Source of the DNA: Fimbriimonadales bacterium
Lineage (GTDB): Bacteria > Armatimonadota > Fimbriimonadia > Fimbriimonadales > ATM1
NCBI GenBank assembly: GCA_035559795.1
Contig: DATMAR010000011.1
Coordinates: forward strand, 1 to 64,000
Reading direction: 5' to 3'
DNA length: 64,000 nt
Positions 8,799-21,913 of this stretch are shown here, one piece after another. Each line of letters begins with the position of its first letter. Position 1 is the first letter of the stretch. A program made the position numbers and the translations under genes. Under the pieces are notes generated by a model that ran no database searches, was not told the DNA's origin, and worked only from the letters and a program-made list of their open reading frames with translations.

Positions 8799-11700
8799 AT
8801 GCCTGATGTATCTATATTCGACAAAATTCGTTTAAGCATCGCAAGTCCGGAAGACATCGTCGCATGGTCTCACGGCGAAGTCAAAAAACCGGAGACGATT
8901 AACTATCGCACGTTCAAACCAGAACGTGACGGTCTTTTCTGTGAGCGTATCTTCGGTCCCGTCAAAGACTGGGAGTGCCACTGCGGACGTTACAAGAAAG
9001 TCAAATACAAAGGAATCGTCTGCGAAAGATGCGGAGTCGAAGTAACACGCTCTCGTGTTCGCCGCGAGCGAATGGGACATATCGAATTAGCCGCTCCGGT
9101 GTGTCACATTTGGTATCTCAAAAGTGTTCCGTCTCCCATCGCGCTTTTACTCAACCTTTCTCCGCGCGATTTGGAAAAAGTCGTTTACTTCGGCAGTTTC
9201 ATCGTGATTGAAATAGACCGTGAAAGCCTCGACGCAGCGCGCGATGAAATCGAAAAAGCAGTAGAAGACGAAAAACTCGCAATACAACAACAAGCCGAGG
9301 AACTCGAGCATGAAATCCGCGAGGAATTAGCACGAGAACTCGAGGAAAACAAAGACGAATACGACGAAGCGACTATCCGAGAACGCACGAAAGCAGTCAA
9401 CGACCGCATCAAAGCAGAACAAAGAGACGCAAACGACCGCATCAAAGAGATGGACGTCGCGCTCGAAGTGCTATACAAACTCGAGCCGAATATGCTCATC
9501 GAGGAAGACAAATATCGAGCCGTCGTTCGAATGCTTCAGGCAGTGACACGCCGTCTCGGTCGGAATTTCTCTAACATGCTAAGAGCTGAAATCGGCGCTG
9601 CAGCAGTTAAGGAACTTCTCAGTCGCGTGGCTCTCGAACCGCTTGCAAAAGAACTCAAACATATCATCCTCACAACGACTGGTCCGAAGCGTGCTCGCGC
9701 AATCAAGCGACTCGAAATCGTAGAAGCATTCCTCCATTCGAAAGCCAAACCCGAATGGATGGTTTTGGAAAATCTTCCCGTTATTTCTCCGGAATTGCGA
9801 CCCATGGTGCAACTCGACGGCGGACGCTTCGCAACCTCAGACTTGAACGACCTTTATCGCCGCATCATCAACCGAAACAACCGACTTAGAAAAATACAAG
9901 AAATCCGTGCACCTGAATCGATTATCAATCACGAAAAACGCCTTCTCCAGGAAGCCGTAGATGCACTTATTGATAACGGTCGTCGCTCCCGCCCCGTCGT
10001 GGGGAGCAACAACCGTCCGCTCAAATCCTTGAGCGATATGCTCAAAGGCAAAGAAGGAAGATTTCGCAAAAACCTTCTCGGAAAACGAGTTGACTATTCT
10101 GGGCGCGCTGTCATCGTCGTCGGTCCACATCTGAAACTTCACCAATGCGGCATTCCCAAAGAAATGGCACTCGAGCTCTTCAAGCCTTATGTCATGCGCA
10201 CATTGGTGGAAGAAAAACTAACACCGAACATCAAAACTGCAAAGCGAATGATTGATAGAATGCATCCCGAAGTTTGGGACGCATTGGAAAAAGTCATCAA
10301 AGATTATCCCGTACTGCTCAACCGCGCTCCTACTTTGCACCGTTTCGGAATCCAAGCCTTCGAACCCGTGCTCGTAGATGGAAAAGCGATCCAAATTCAT
10401 CCTTTGGTCTGCCCCCCCTATAACGCTGACTTCGATGGCGACCAAATGGCAGTGCACGTTCCTCTTAGTGTTGCGGCTCAAGCAGAAGCGCGCATCCTCA
10501 TGCTGAGTTCTAACAACCTTTTCAGCCCGGCAAACGGGCAACCCACGATGACTCCGATGCAAGACATCGTGTTGGGTTGTTACGGACTTACTTTGGTTCA
10601 TCGAGAAGCAAAAGAAAAGTTTCATGCCGCGCTCGAAGCCCATCGCAAAAATCCGACACAAAATCCTCCACCCAGAACGTATTCTTCACCAGAAGAAGCA
10701 ATTTCTCTCGCCACGCATCCGGATATTTCGGTACGCATTCCTCTCAATGCACCTGTTTTCGTTCGATTGACTCGACCTGTTGGTCCTCCAAAAGAAGACG
10801 GCACACAAGAATACGAAACCGTCATTCGCGAAATGACACCCGGACAAATGATTTTCCACGAAATCCTTCCATTCCCTCTGAAATATCACGACGATTGGAT
10901 TAACGTGGAGATGTCCAAACGCAATATCACCCGCTTGATCACAGAAGCAAAAGAAAAACTCGACTCACAAGCCGTCGTCGAAATGCTCGACCGTATAAAA
11001 GAACTCGGTTTCGAATGGGCAACGCGTTATGGCTTTACAATCACCGTCGCCGACGTTGACCCCCTCTCTGCTCCTACATCCGACCGCTCTCTCATCGCCA
11101 CTATGGCTAAAGAATGGAGACAGGGAGTTATGCCCACCCATTATTCCGAAACTTACGCGAGGTCTCGGGCTGCTTCTCGATTGGGCGAACTCATCGAAAA
11201 GAAAATCGGTGACAGCCAAAAAGAAACACGCGTCGTTCGTAACAGATACGAACTCGGCGGTATCGCACGCAACGAACGCGACCGTAACCTCATGAATATC
11301 TGGGGAGACACTTTCGGAGATTTGAGTGAAAGCATTATCAACGAAATGGGTCAGTTCAACCCATTGCGCATGATGGTCGAATCCGGTGCACGAGGTTCGA
11401 AAGAACAACTCGTGCAGTTAATGGCGACGCGTGGAATGTTCCGCAACAACTTCAACCAGCCGATTACCGATATCGTCGGTGGAAACGGGCTTCTCGCCGG
11501 TTCGCGCGTTTTCGAATACTTCGTCTCGATGTTCGGTACTCGAAAAGGCGTAACCGACACAGCCCTTCTTATGGGTTACTCCGGCTTTATTGCAAGAAGA
11601 TTGGTAGACGTCTCTCACGATGTCGTTATCAACGCAGAAGATTGTGGAACGACATCCGGTGTATACGTATCTCGAATCGAAAGCGACAACGACGTCATCG

Positions 11701-13526
11701 AAACCCTTAGAGAAAGAGTGCGAGGCAGAACAGCAGTAGAAGACATTTACGACCCACGCAATAAAGAGAAGAAAAAGATAGTCGCAGCCAATGAAGTTAT
11801 CGATGACAAGACCGCCGACATATTGGAACAAATTAGCGAAACATACTATAAAGCGCGCTCTGAAGCGAAAACTGCTGAAGACCCGAAAAAAGTCATAAGT
11901 ACTTTAGAAAACACCTATCGCAAAGCCGGATTCCGAATCGGCGAACATGGCGAATTGCAAGTTACTATCCGCAGTCCTCTCACATGCGACCTCGAGAAAG
12001 GAATCTGCAGCAAATGCTACGGATGGGACCTATCAACATCGAGATTGGCAGAAAAAGGGCTCGCAGTCGGAGTCATTGCAGCGGAAACGATGAGCGAGCC
12101 ACTGAGCCAGTTAACGATGAGAACGTTCCACCACGGTGGCGTCGCTCTCGGAACGGTTCTCACTGGATACACCCAAGCCGGACGAATGTACGGAACGCTT
12201 CACCAAGAAATGAAAGCCGACATCGTGCGTGATGAATCCGCTTTGGAAACTTGGCCCGATTTCGTGAGTGAACAAAAAAGCGTGATCGAAGGACTCATGG
12301 GGAAAGAAAAGAACGGCGAAGAAAAACCCGCAAAAGGCGCTAAATCAAAAGCGAAAAAGACGGATCAGCCCCCCCGCGTAAGTACGGCGAACCGCCAATT
12401 GGCACGAGAATTAGTAGAACATTCGCTTTACCACTACGTAGGAATCCCGTTCGTCGAACGTCTCCTCGAAGCACGTCGTGCCCCGAAAGGCGAAGCCGTG
12501 ATTTCTCGATACGGCGGTGAAGTGATAAAAATCGAAAGTGGCGCACTCGGACGATGGGTAGTCATCAAAGGAGAACTTCCCATAGATTCAGAAGAACTTC
12601 CTGGAAAACCGATTGCAGAAGAAATCCGACATCCGGAAACGAAAGAAGTTCTCTTTCAGCCAGGCACTGAACTCACGAAATCCGCGATTGAACGCCTCGC
12701 GAAGCTCGGAATCGAAAAAGTTAAAGTTCTCGAAATTTTGCTTCTTCCGAAACGCAGAATCTTGCTCATCAAAGAAGGAGACATCGTGAAACCGGGCGAT
12801 CCGCTCACGCAAGGACCGATGGAATTGAATGGTTTGCTCGAATTTCGCGGCATCCGCGCGGTACAGGAATATCTCATAAAAGAATTGCAGTCTCTCTATA
12901 AATCGAACGGTGTGAATATCAACGACCGTCATCTCGAAATCATCTGCCGACAAATGCTGCGCAAAGTGAAGATTCGAGATGCTGGAGATTCGAAATTCCT
13001 ACCAGGGCAGATTGTTGACCGCTTCGCGCTTCGTAGAGAAAACGAGCGCATTCAAGCGATGATCGATGCAGGTGAACAGATCGAGGCAGAAGATCCAATC
13101 ACGGGCGAATTCGTGCGACGCACTCCGAGACTTGCAACGGCAGATCCCGTCATTCAAGGCATCACCGAAGCGGCTCTCACGACGGATTCCTTCCTTTCCG
13201 CTGCATCCGCACAGAAAACGGTGCGCGTTTTGACAGAAGCATCCGTGAAAGGCAAAACCGATGAATTGGTCGGACTCAAAGAAAACGTGATTATCGGTCG
13301 GTTGATTCCCGCCGGTAGTGGCTTCCCTGCTTATCGCAACATTCAAGTAAAAACGACGCGCGAACCCGTATGGGCGAAAACTGCAATCTCTGCTCTCGCA
13401 AGCATGCAGGAAAAAGAGTTACCCGAGGAAGCAGAAGAAGTAGAAGAAGGCGATATCGGCGACATCCGTTCTTTAGCCGAAAGCCTCGGCGCTGAACCTA
13501 AAAGCACGGAAGAAAAAGGACAATAA
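8799..13526 (+). CDS. rpoC: DNA-directed RNA polymerase subunit beta'
   Basis: The 1575-residue catalytic subunit has the first zinc site (CHCG followed by CERCGVEVT, residues about 60-80), the Mg-binding [12 protein letters not shown] motif with D544, D546 and D548, a bridge helix near residue 920-960, the second zinc site with [13 protein letters not shown], and the trigger-loop base [12 protein letters not shown] low-complexity Lys-rich insert follows residue 1165, before the sandwich-barrel domains. Bridge and trigger regions are unusually divergent: SMFGTRKG replaces STHGARKG, and ETMSEPLSQ replaces QSIGEPGTQ. It begins 81 bases after rpoB with only a weak ribosome site. A TATAAT at about 8748 could give an internal promoter. 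Confidence 0.98.
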   Translation: MPDVSIFDKIRLSIASPEDIVAWSHGEVKKPETINYRTFKPERDGLFCERIFGPVKDWECHCGRYKKVKYKGIVCERCGVEVTRSRVRRERMGHIELAAPVCHIWYLKSVPSPIALLLNLSPRDLEKVVYFGSFIVIEIDRESLDAARDEIEKAVEDEKLAIQQQAEELEHEIREELARELEENKDEYDEATIRERTKAVNDRIKAEQRDANDRIKEMDVALEVLYKLEPNMLIEEDKYRAVVRMLQAVTRRLGRNFSNMLRAEIGAAAVKELLSRVALEPLAKELKHIILTTTGPKRARAIKRLEIVEAFLHSKAKPEWMVLENLPVISPELRPMVQLDGGRFATSDLNDLYRRIINRNNRLRKIQEIRAPESIINHEKRLLQEAVDALIDNGRRSRPVVGSNNRPLKSLSDMLKGKEGRFRKNLLGKRVDYSGRAVIVVGPHLKLHQCGIPKEMALELFKPYVMRTLVEEKLTPNIKTAKRMIDRMHPEVWDALEKVIKDYPVLLNRAPTLHRFGIQAFEPVLVDGKAIQIHPLVCPPYNADFDGDQMAVHVPLSVAAQAEARILMLSSNNLFSPANGQPTMTPMQDIVLGCYGLTLVHREAKEKFHAALEAHRKNPTQNPPPRTYSSPEEAISLATHPDISVRIPLNAPVFVRLTRPVGPPKEDGTQEYETVIREMTPGQMIFHEILPFPLKYHDDWINVEMSKRNITRLITEAKEKLDSQAVVEMLDRIKELGFEWATRYGFTITVADVDPLSAPTSDRSLIATMAKEWRQGVMPTHYSETYARSRAASRLGELIEKKIGDSQKETRVVRNRYELGGIARNERDRNLMNIWGDTFGDLSESIINEMGQFNPLRMMVESGARGSKEQLVQLMATRGMFRNNFNQPITDIVGGNGLLAGSRVFEYFVSMFGTRKGVTDTALLMGYSGFIARRLVDVSHDVVINAEDCGTTSGVYVSRIESDNDVIETLRERVRGRTAVEDIYDPRNKEKKKIVAANEVIDDKTADILEQISETYYKARSEAKTAEDPKKVISTLENTYRKAGFRIGEHGELQVTIRSPLTCDLEKGICSKCYGWDLSTSRLAEKGLAVGVIAAETMSEPLSQLTMRTFHHGGVALGTVLTGYTQAGRMYGTLHQEMKADIVRDESALETWPDFVSEQKSVIEGLMGKEKNGEEKPAKGAKSKAKKTDQPPRVSTANRQLARELVEHSLYHYVGIPFVERLLEARRAPKGEAVISRYGGEVIKIESGALGRWVVIKGELPIDSEELPGKPIAEEIRHPETKEVLFQPGTELTKSAIERLAKLGIEKVKVLEILLLPKRRILLIKEGDIVKPGDPLTQGPMELNGLLEFRGIRAVQEYLIKELQSLYKSNGVNINDRHLEIICRQMLRKVKIRDAGDSKFLPGQIVDRFALRRENERIQAMIDAGEQIEAEDPITGEFVRRTPRLATADPVIQGITEAALTTDSFLSAASAQKTVRVLTEASVKGKTDELVGLKENVIIGRLIPAGSGFPAYRNIQVKTTREPVWAKTAISALASMQEKELPEEAEEVEEGDIGDIRSLAESLGAEPKSTEEKGQ

Positions 13527-13560
13527 AACAGGCTTCGGCAATCTCAAAAGAGCGGTAAAT

Positions 13561-14403
13561 TCACTTCAAAAGCAACGGGATAACCGAAACCCGACATGGT
13601 TTGCCCTCACTCGTCGTCAGCAACCTCTTCTTGTTAAAAACATCGAAGCATATTCCCTCACCTTGTCTCTCGAAAGGAATTCGTAGCAATCGAGGCGCTT
13701 TCTCGAACCAGCGTCCTTTCGAATTGTCGTAAAGATATGCCACGAAATAAGTACGAACAACGACAAATTGTCCATCCGGGCTCATGTCCGCACCTGTAAC
13801 TAAACGGTTCGCTCGCACCGCGTTGTCCATTTTCAATTCACCGAGTTTTTCCAGAGTATAAGAATGTTTCGAATCCTTTAGAGAAGCCATATAAACACCA
13901 GGTTGACCAGCCCTTTCTTTTGTAATTAATATCAATTCTTCCTTCGGAGACACGATTAACGCTTCGCAATCATGCGCCTCATCGGGATATTTCAATGTAT
14001 ATGTGTCGAATTCTCTTATCGTGTGAATCCCAGGTTTCGCCTCGGGTTCGCGAACTCGATATACAACTATTTCTTTTCGAATTCTCGCGTTATCTCCGAC
14101 ATCGGCGATATACAAATAGGGAACTCCTCCGATTTTTGCACTCGCCATATCCTCCCAATCTATCGCCTTTGCATTCTGCAAGGTGTATGTTCCCAAATCC
14201 TTTCCATTTTCGTCGAATGCGTACAAGTTCGGTCCGTCGCCGCTATCGTTATGGGTCCAATAAATCCCTCGCATTCGATGAGATGCGGCCACTCCGCTGC
14301 TTTCCGTAACATGCGAATTTTCGAGTTCGCAAAGAAGCGAAGATTGCCCAGAGGACGGAGTCAGCCCGAATGCGAATAAACAACAAAAAACAGAAATCAT
14401 CAT
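13561..14403 (-). CDS. Secreted beta-propeller-like protein of unknown function
   Basis: The open frame extends back to a TTG at 14430, but the ATG at 14403, 7 bases after the OGG1 stop, gives a clean signal peptide and is preferred (280 residues). The mature part has repeated strands with an ESSGVAAS..W-x-HNDSGD motif, then IDWEDMA and YLYIADVGDNA-x-R-K-x-I-x-(V)YR. This set appears in uncharacterised secreted propeller proteins. No catalytic residues can be assigned. It is the last gene of the ligA-OGG1 operon, but no functional link to DNA repair is apparent. Confidence 0.65.
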   Translation of the reverse strand: MMISVFCCLFAFGLTPSSGQSSLLCELENSHVTESSGVAASHRMRGIYWTHNDSGDGPNLYAFDENGKDLGTYTLQNAKAIDWEDMASAKIGGVPYLYIADVGDNARIRKEIVVYRVREPEAKPGIHTIREFDTYTLKYPDEAHDCEALIVSPKEELILITKERAGQPGVYMASLKDSKHSYTLEKLGELKMDNAVRANRLVTGADMSPDGQFVVVRTYFVAYLYDNSKGRWFEKAPRLLRIPFERQGEGICFDVFNKKRLLTTSEGKPCRVSVIPLLLK

Positions 14404-14410
14404 AAACTCA

Positions 14411-17364
<2,954 letters not shown>

Positions 17365-17370
17365 TTAATA

Positions 17371-18204
17371 TTACGTTTTTTCTCTCTGAAAGGAAACCGT
17401 CGAAGAAAACTCCGCTTTCGAAAATCCGAAGGGATATTCGGGTCCCGATAACATAAGATGCCCGTTCCAGGTGACCTCGGATTTTTCGACAATTCCAGTC
17501 TTCCTCTCCAAAATCAACGTCCCTACGACGCTTATCCTTCCCCGCAAAGATAGACCCTTCGCTTCGGGGTGCTGCACGAGGTGGTCGAAGTCAAGATTCG
17601 TAGCGATTCTAAATCGAAACGCGGGAAAGGGGACGGTGTGGTCTTCGCCATCGAAAATGTAAACGAAACGAACCGGGATACTGCCTACCGGGTCGTCTTC
17701 TAAAAACGTTTGTACCGGGAAATCGAAAGGTACTTCGATGCTCGTCCCCACTTTCAGTTTTTCTGCGTTCTTCGTCCACGCCCAAGCCAAAGGAAAAAGC
17801 GGCAAGTTGAGAAAATGAGGGATTCGGGGCTTGCCATTGAACGTATAAAACCAAGAACCATCCGCATAACTCACGCGCCATTTGCCCCCCCAACCGAGAA
17901 TAGACTCTCCTTTCGGCAATGGTTTACCTTCTTCCGTTAGCGACAAATCCTTCGAGAAACCCTCGACTTCATTCTCTCCTAAAGGCTTTACGATAAAGTT
18001 TCCCAAAAGAGTCGCTGACGTCACTTCTTTCGCTTTTACCCCCCCCAAATAACGACGAAAAACACTCCCGCGTATCCGATAAAGAAGGGTATTCTCTGGT
18101 GGCTTCGGGTGGATATCATGCCCTTGGAATGCCGCGTCGATAGGAGATAAAAGAAAAGGTGTGAGACCGAGCCCCACACCTGTAATCCAAGGCAGCGCAA
18201 TCAT
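17371..18204 (-). CDS. Secreted protein of unknown function (paralogue 3 of 3)
   Basis: The 277-residue protein has an N-terminal hydrophobic segment and a beta-rich body. It shares the plan of the two genes upstream: a repeated-strand domain, a Pro-rich midpoint where the siblings read FPEKP-x-x-x-GDSW, and a C-terminal half describing isoform-like beta strands. This copy is the most divergent and its midpoint motif is blurred. ATG overlaps the stop of the previous gene by 4 bases. Function is not known. Confidence 0.55.
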   Translation of the reverse strand: MIALPWITGVGLGLTPFLLSPIDAAFQGHDIHPKPPENTLLYRIRGSVFRRYLGGVKAKEVTSATLLGNFIVKPLGENEVEGFSKDLSLTEEGKPLPKGESILGWGGKWRVSYADGSWFYTFNGKPRIPHFLNLPLFPLAWAWTKNAEKLKVGTSIEVPFDFPVQTFLEDDPVGSIPVRFVYIFDGEDHTVPFPAFRFRIATNLDFDHLVQHPEAKGLSLRGRISVVGTLILERKTGIVEKSEVTWNGHLMLSGPEYPFGFSKAEFSSTVSFQREKT

Positions 18205-19055
18205 TTTTCTTCCAGATACGTGACGATTGCTTTGAAATCCCCGTTCATCTCCATCGTTTGATTCATGTCCACCATGTCCATTTTCTGTTTTCCTTTCATG
18301 TTGTACTCTGCATGAAGAACTTTTCCGGAAGTTTTCTCGATAAGAGTTTCCCCTGTAAGTTGATATTTCGCATCCACGAGCATCTTGCCAACCATCGCTG
18401 CTTGGGGATTGTCCTTGAAAATTTCCGCTATGTCACCTTGCATGATCACCTCTCCCTCGATGGTAATCCAATGCACGGATTTGTCTTTGTAGTCTTTATC
18501 TCCTTTAAAGGTCGCTTTCAGAGTAATTTCCTTATTCGGCGCAAGCGGATACGGATATTTGATTTCCCAACTATCGCCTTCTTTCACGGGTTTTTCGGGA
18601 AACTCGATCATCCAAAACCCTATGTTGGAACTCACGCCCGACATCATTTGATACTCGGCAGGAAAACTTTTGAAATCTATCCCTTTGATACGATTGCGTT
18701 CATCCAACTTCCCTTTGATTTCTATCTCCTTCGGCACATCTCCCATAGGTGGTGGGGGCATTCCTTCGACGTCGAATTTCAAATCCGAGATAACCATCCG
18801 AACATCTGCTTCTTTTTTTTCTTTATCCACATTTCCCAGTTCGAATCGCATTTTCATCCCTGAAGTGAATTTCATCGGCATATCCACCACACCGGCTGAA
18901 GGCATGGAAATCATTTGCGAACCGGAGAGGTCGAATTGATAACTCTCTTTGGTGTTTTCTTTGAGTTCACGCCGCAAGAGAATTTCTTGAAATGTGAATG
19001 CAAGCGATGCAATTGCAAATAAAATTACAGGAACGTATTTTTTTATTTGTTTCAT
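18201..19055 (-). CDS. Secreted DUF6263-like protein (paralogue 2 of 3)
   Basis: A 284-residue protein with a signal anchor (residues 1-22), a Met-rich first half (MISMPSAGVVDMPMKF, MPPPPMGDVP) and the central IEFPEKPVKEGDSWEI motif. The second half is a domain of beta strands with GDKDYKDKSVHWI. The layout is that of DUF6263-type secreted proteins, whose function is unknown. It is probably co-transcribed with the genes on either side. A family C hairpin lies upstream at 19104-19128. Confidence 0.55.
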   Translation of the reverse strand: MKQIKKYVPVILFAIASLAFTFQEILLRRELKENTKESYQFDLSGSQMISMPSAGVVDMPMKFTSGMKMRFELGNVDKEKKEADVRMVISDLKFDVEGMPPPPMGDVPKEIEIKGKLDERNRIKGIDFKSFPAEYQMMSGVSSNIGFWMIEFPEKPVKEGDSWEIKYPYPLAPNKEITLKATFKGDKDYKDKSVHWITIEGEVIMQGDIAEIFKDNPQAAMVGKMLVDAKYQLTGETLIEKTSGKVLHAEYNMKGKQKMDMVDMNQTMEMNGDFKAIVTYLEEK

Positions 19056-19103
19056 TTTCTCACCTTCTACTTCGCTGTTTGTTCTCTTTTAATTTTTTTC
19101 TCT

Positions 19104-19128
19104 CGTTCCCAAACTCTGCTTGGGAACG
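19104..19128. repeat. Hairpin repeat family C
   Basis: The copy reads CGTTCCCAA, a 7-base loop, then TTGGGAACG. The same hairpin recurs at 39458 (partial), 50985, 51061, 51260, 51441 (partial), 55777, 55825 and 56946. Here it sits between two co-directional minus-strand genes, where it could weaken read-through or protect the upstream message end. Confidence 0.7.
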
Positions 19129-19138
19129 CACAATTCTG

Positions 19139-19945
19139 TCAAAACATTTTACGAGTTTTCTTTTCCAATACGAACGTCGTTATCAACTTTCTCGGCTTTT
19201 CTGAAGCTCCTTTTAGAGACTCCACCGAGGAGTTCGCTTCTGCGCGAATTTCCGCATAAGATATTACGCCTGAAAGCCCAGAAAAGTACACGACCCCGCT
19301 CCCTTTGACTGTCGTTTTTACGAGATATTCCGCCTTCTCTCGCGCAGAAACCGGGTTGTTATTCAAGTCTTCTAAGGTCTCGTAACTTTGCGAAAGTTCG
19401 ACATCGAAGCGCTCACCCTTTTCCTCCTTGCCTTTGTAAACGACCTCGTAACGCACATCCGAATCTCCGAACTTTCGCGTATAAGTCCACTTTTCGTTTT
19501 CTATAATCTCCTTTTCCGGAAATTGCAAAAGCAAAAAGGTTATATCGGGGAGATGCTGAGAATGCAAACCCGGAAGCTGTACGGGCATATTCGCATCCGG
19601 TGCTGTTGTTGCTAATATTTTTCCCTGTTTCGTATAGGTTACTTTGGAATCGGGAAAATATTCCTTCACATCTTCGAAAGGAAGTTTCATAGAGACGAAA
19701 TTATCGGATTCCCCGTCTTTCAATGCCAAATCGAACGATTTCAAAGAATATTGCACCTGAAGTTTATCCTCTTTCGCTTCGTTCGGTCTGATCTCCAAGC
19801 CTAAATCTACTTTTATTTTGTTTTCTATCCCCCCCAATATCGGCAAATAGCCGTCGAGGATTATTTTCACGGCATATTCGACAGGATTTTCTGGAATTTG
19901 GTAAACGAACGAAGATGTAACTAACAAAAGTAGGCTCGTAATCAT
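19139..19945 (-). CDS. Secreted DUF6263-like protein (paralogue 1 of 3)
   Basis: A 268-residue protein with a signal peptide (residues 1-16), beta-rich, with QFPEKEIIENEKWTY at the middle, corresponding to EFPEKPVKEGDSWEI in the next gene. The three neighbouring genes on this strand therefore look like a local expansion of one family. No catalytic motif is visible. Confidence 0.55.
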   Translation of the reverse strand: MITSLLLLVTSSFVYQIPENPVEYAVKIILDGYLPILGGIENKIKVDLGLEIRPNEAKEDKLQVQYSLKSFDLALKDGESDNFVSMKLPFEDVKEYFPDSKVTYTKQGKILATTAPDANMPVQLPGLHSQHLPDITFLLLQFPEKEIIENEKWTYTRKFGDSDVRYEVVYKGKEEKGERFDVELSQSYETLEDLNNNPVSAREKAEYLVKTTVKGSGVVYFSGLSGVISYAEIRAEANSSVESLKGASEKPRKLITTFVLEKKTRKMF

Positions 19946-19969
19946 CTCTTTATCCTTTTCATACGAATA

Positions 19970-21049
19970 CTAAATGTTAGCGGAAACTTTCGTTCTTCGC
20001 TCGACAGCGCGTTTCACGCGTGCAATCGTCTCTTGCGAAACTTCTTTTTCGAAACTTCGAAATCCGGCAAGCCGAAATCCATGTTTTTTCGCCAAATCTT
20101 GCATTTCGCGAACTTGTTCGACCGAAACGTTTTTGCCGAGCGTATAGTTTTCGCAACGGTCTTCCAAAGCCAAAATCATCGTTTCAGCCATACAGGCATA
20201 AGCGGTTTTCGGAGGAAAACCGAAATCGAATCCGAAATCCACATCACCGGGAACTTCCACCAACCCACCTTCTATAATCAAAACATCGTCTCGCTCTTCG
20301 CGAACTCGCACGCTCACGTCGCGTGGTCGAGCGACGTCGCATACGATAGCACCGCTTTTTAAATGTTCCGGCTGAATAATCGCAGTTTCACTGCTCGTCA
20401 CTGTAATCACGACATCCGCTTCTTTTAAGCGTCGAATATCCGTTGTCGCTTCTGCACAGTGCCCTAATTCCGAAGCCACTTTTGCAGTCGCTTCGAAATC
20501 GCGCCCGATCAAAACCATATGCGCGAATTCGGGAGCCAATAAAATCGCGCATGTTCTTCCAATCGAACCCGTTGCACCGACTACGGCAAGAATGGATTCT
20601 TTGGTAGGCACTTCTAACAACTTAGCCGCTTCGAGGGCACCTTCGATTGCACTCGCGATCGTGTAACTATTTCCGGTAGTTACTGCAATGGGACTCCGCT
20701 TTGCTACGGTTATCCCTCTATCGCCGACCACGGCAGTGAACGCGCCTAATCCAACGATTTTCGCCCCTTGCCTTGCAGCAAGTTCGCAAGATTGGACTAT
20801 TTTTTCGTAAACGAACTCCAAAGGGAGTCTATTCATCATCCTGGGACTGAGTGGGCATCCGATGAACCAGCCCTTGGTTTCCTTACCCGTAATGGAACGA
20901 ACTCCTCGTATTTCGCTGAGGACTTGAGGAGATTTGTGCTTGAGTAGCGCTTCGATGACAGGGGTCGGGAGGAAACGAGCGAAAGGATATTTACGCCCCA
21001 CGTCCCTGTGGAGGTCAATGGGATGGAGGACGAAAGCGAATGTGGTCAT
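19970..21049 (-). CDS. Long-chain acyl-ACP reductase-like protein (cyanobacterial AAR type)
   Basis: The 359 residues resemble the fatty acyl-ACP reductase that makes fatty aldehydes in cyanobacteria. Shared landmarks are LGAFTAVVGDRG near residue 102, TTGNSYTIA, the NADPH Rossmann loop VVGATGSIGRT, IIEGGLVEVPGD, and the ACMAE segment whose Cys (C286 here) matches the catalytic cysteine in cyanobacterial ACFAE. The C-terminal YTLGKNVSVEQVREM..A-KHGF block also matches. No aldehyde-deformylating oxygenase lies nearby, so the product could be an aldehyde or alcohol rather than an alkane. It could instead be a relative in the shikimate-dehydrogenase-like superfamily with another substrate. It is divergent from the cyclophilin gene. 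Confidence 0.75.
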   Translation of the reverse strand: MTTFAFVLHPIDLHRDVGRKYPFARFLPTPVIEALLKHKSPQVLSEIRGVRSITGKETKGWFIGCPLSPRMMNRLPLEFVYEKIVQSCELAARQGAKIVGLGAFTAVVGDRGITVAKRSPIAVTTGNSYTIASAIEGALEAAKLLEVPTKESILAVVGATGSIGRTCAILLAPEFAHMVLIGRDFEATAKVASELGHCAEATTDIRRLKEADVVITVTSSETAIIQPEHLKSGAIVCDVARPRDVSVRVREERDDVLIIEGGLVEVPGDVDFGFDFGFPPKTAYACMAETMILALEDRCENYTLGKNVSVEQVREMQDLAKKHGFRLAGFRSFEKEVSQETIARVKRAVERRTKVSANI

Positions 21050-21157
21050 GCAGAAACTACCGCAATTATGACAACCCTACGGGGGTTTAAGTTTCCCTTA
21101 TTGGCCGCTATAGTCATGATTGCCATCTCTGGTTCGTCTATAATTTTTAGGGATTTT

Positions 21158-21685
21158 ATGATTTCTCTCGTACCTGCATTATTGCTTCTGTTTTCCCCGC
21201 AAGCGAACCCCCGGGTGAGCATGGAAATCGAAAACCGGGGAAAACTCGTGATAGAACTCTTTCCGAAGGAAGCCCCGAAAACGGTGGAACATTTTCTTGA
21301 CCTCGTAAAAAAGGGCTTTTACAACGGCGTGCGTTTCCATCGAGTCGAGAATAAGCCGAGACCTTTTATCGCAGTCACAGGGGATCCATTGACGAAAACA
21401 CTTCCTCTCGACGACGAGCGAATCGGCACGGGGGGGAGTGGAAAGAAAGTTCCTTTCGAGAAAAATAACGTTCCGTTTTTGAACGGCACGCTCGGACTCG
21501 TTCGCGATGAAAAGGATGAAAACAGTGGCGATAGCCAATTCTTTATTTGCATCGGAAATCAGCGATTTTTAGATGGAAGATATGTGGCATTCGGACGAGT
21601 AGTGGAAGGACTCGAACTCCTTCCGAAAATTCAGCGGGGGGATAAAATTGTTCGGATGACTGTGATTAATCAAATGGAAGATTAA
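21158..21685 (+). CDS. Secreted cyclophilin-type peptidyl-prolyl isomerase
   Basis: This catalyses cis-trans isomerisation of proline bonds, probably in the periplasm or outside. The frame opens at 21008, but the ATG at 21158 gives a compact signal peptide, has AGGGA 6 bases upstream, and avoids overlap with the divergent gene. A TATAAT lies at 21140-21145. The cyclophilin fold is visible: IELFPKEAPKTVEHFLDLV, FYNGVRFHRV, NGTLGLVRDEKDENSGDSQFFI and LDGRYVAFGRVVEGLELL. The catalytic Arg of RFHR is present. The window between the first and second motifs is shorter than in CypA. Confidence 0.88.
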   Translation: MISLVPALLLLFSPQANPRVSMEIENRGKLVIELFPKEAPKTVEHFLDLVKKGFYNGVRFHRVENKPRPFIAVTGDPLTKTLPLDDERIGTGGSGKKVPFEKNNVPFLNGTLGLVRDEKDENSGDSQFFICIGNQRFLDGRYVAFGRVVEGLELLPKIQRGDKIVRMTVINQMED

Positions 21686-21770
21686 TCCAATGGAATAAAT
21701 TGGATGTCATCTGATTAATTTACGCCATAAAAATAAACAACGTAAAATGGCTCATCCTTGCGTACAGGTG

Positions 21771-21846
21771 AACCCTTTATGGGTCTAAACCTTTATGGGT
21801 CTATAAATCAAAAAAATCGGTTCCCCTTGCGCAAGCAGGGGGAACC
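21771..21846. repeat. Short direct repeat plus family B hairpin between convergent genes
   Basis: CCTTTATGGGTCTA occurs twice within 21774-21804. A family B hairpin follows at 21819-21846 with stem GGTTCCCCTTGC / GCAGGGGGAACC and loop GCAA. The spacer separates the cyclophilin gene from flgE, which converge, so a terminator role is likely. Confidence 0.65.
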
Positions 21847-21913
21847 AGAATTGTAAGGATGACATAGTGGTGACGAATCGAGTTCGTCACCACTCTTCCC
21901 AGACCTCGGAACC

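Noticed and set aside
4698-13526. High frequency of TTCGAA/TCGA
   Set aside because: It appears about threefold enriched by eye, but most cases follow from frequent TTC, GAA and xTC-GAx codon neighbours, so I see no separate signal.
21008-21157. Longer start for the cyclophilin with an N-terminal membrane helix
   Set aside because: It would overlap the divergent gene start. The ATG at 21158 has a better ribosome site and signal peptide.
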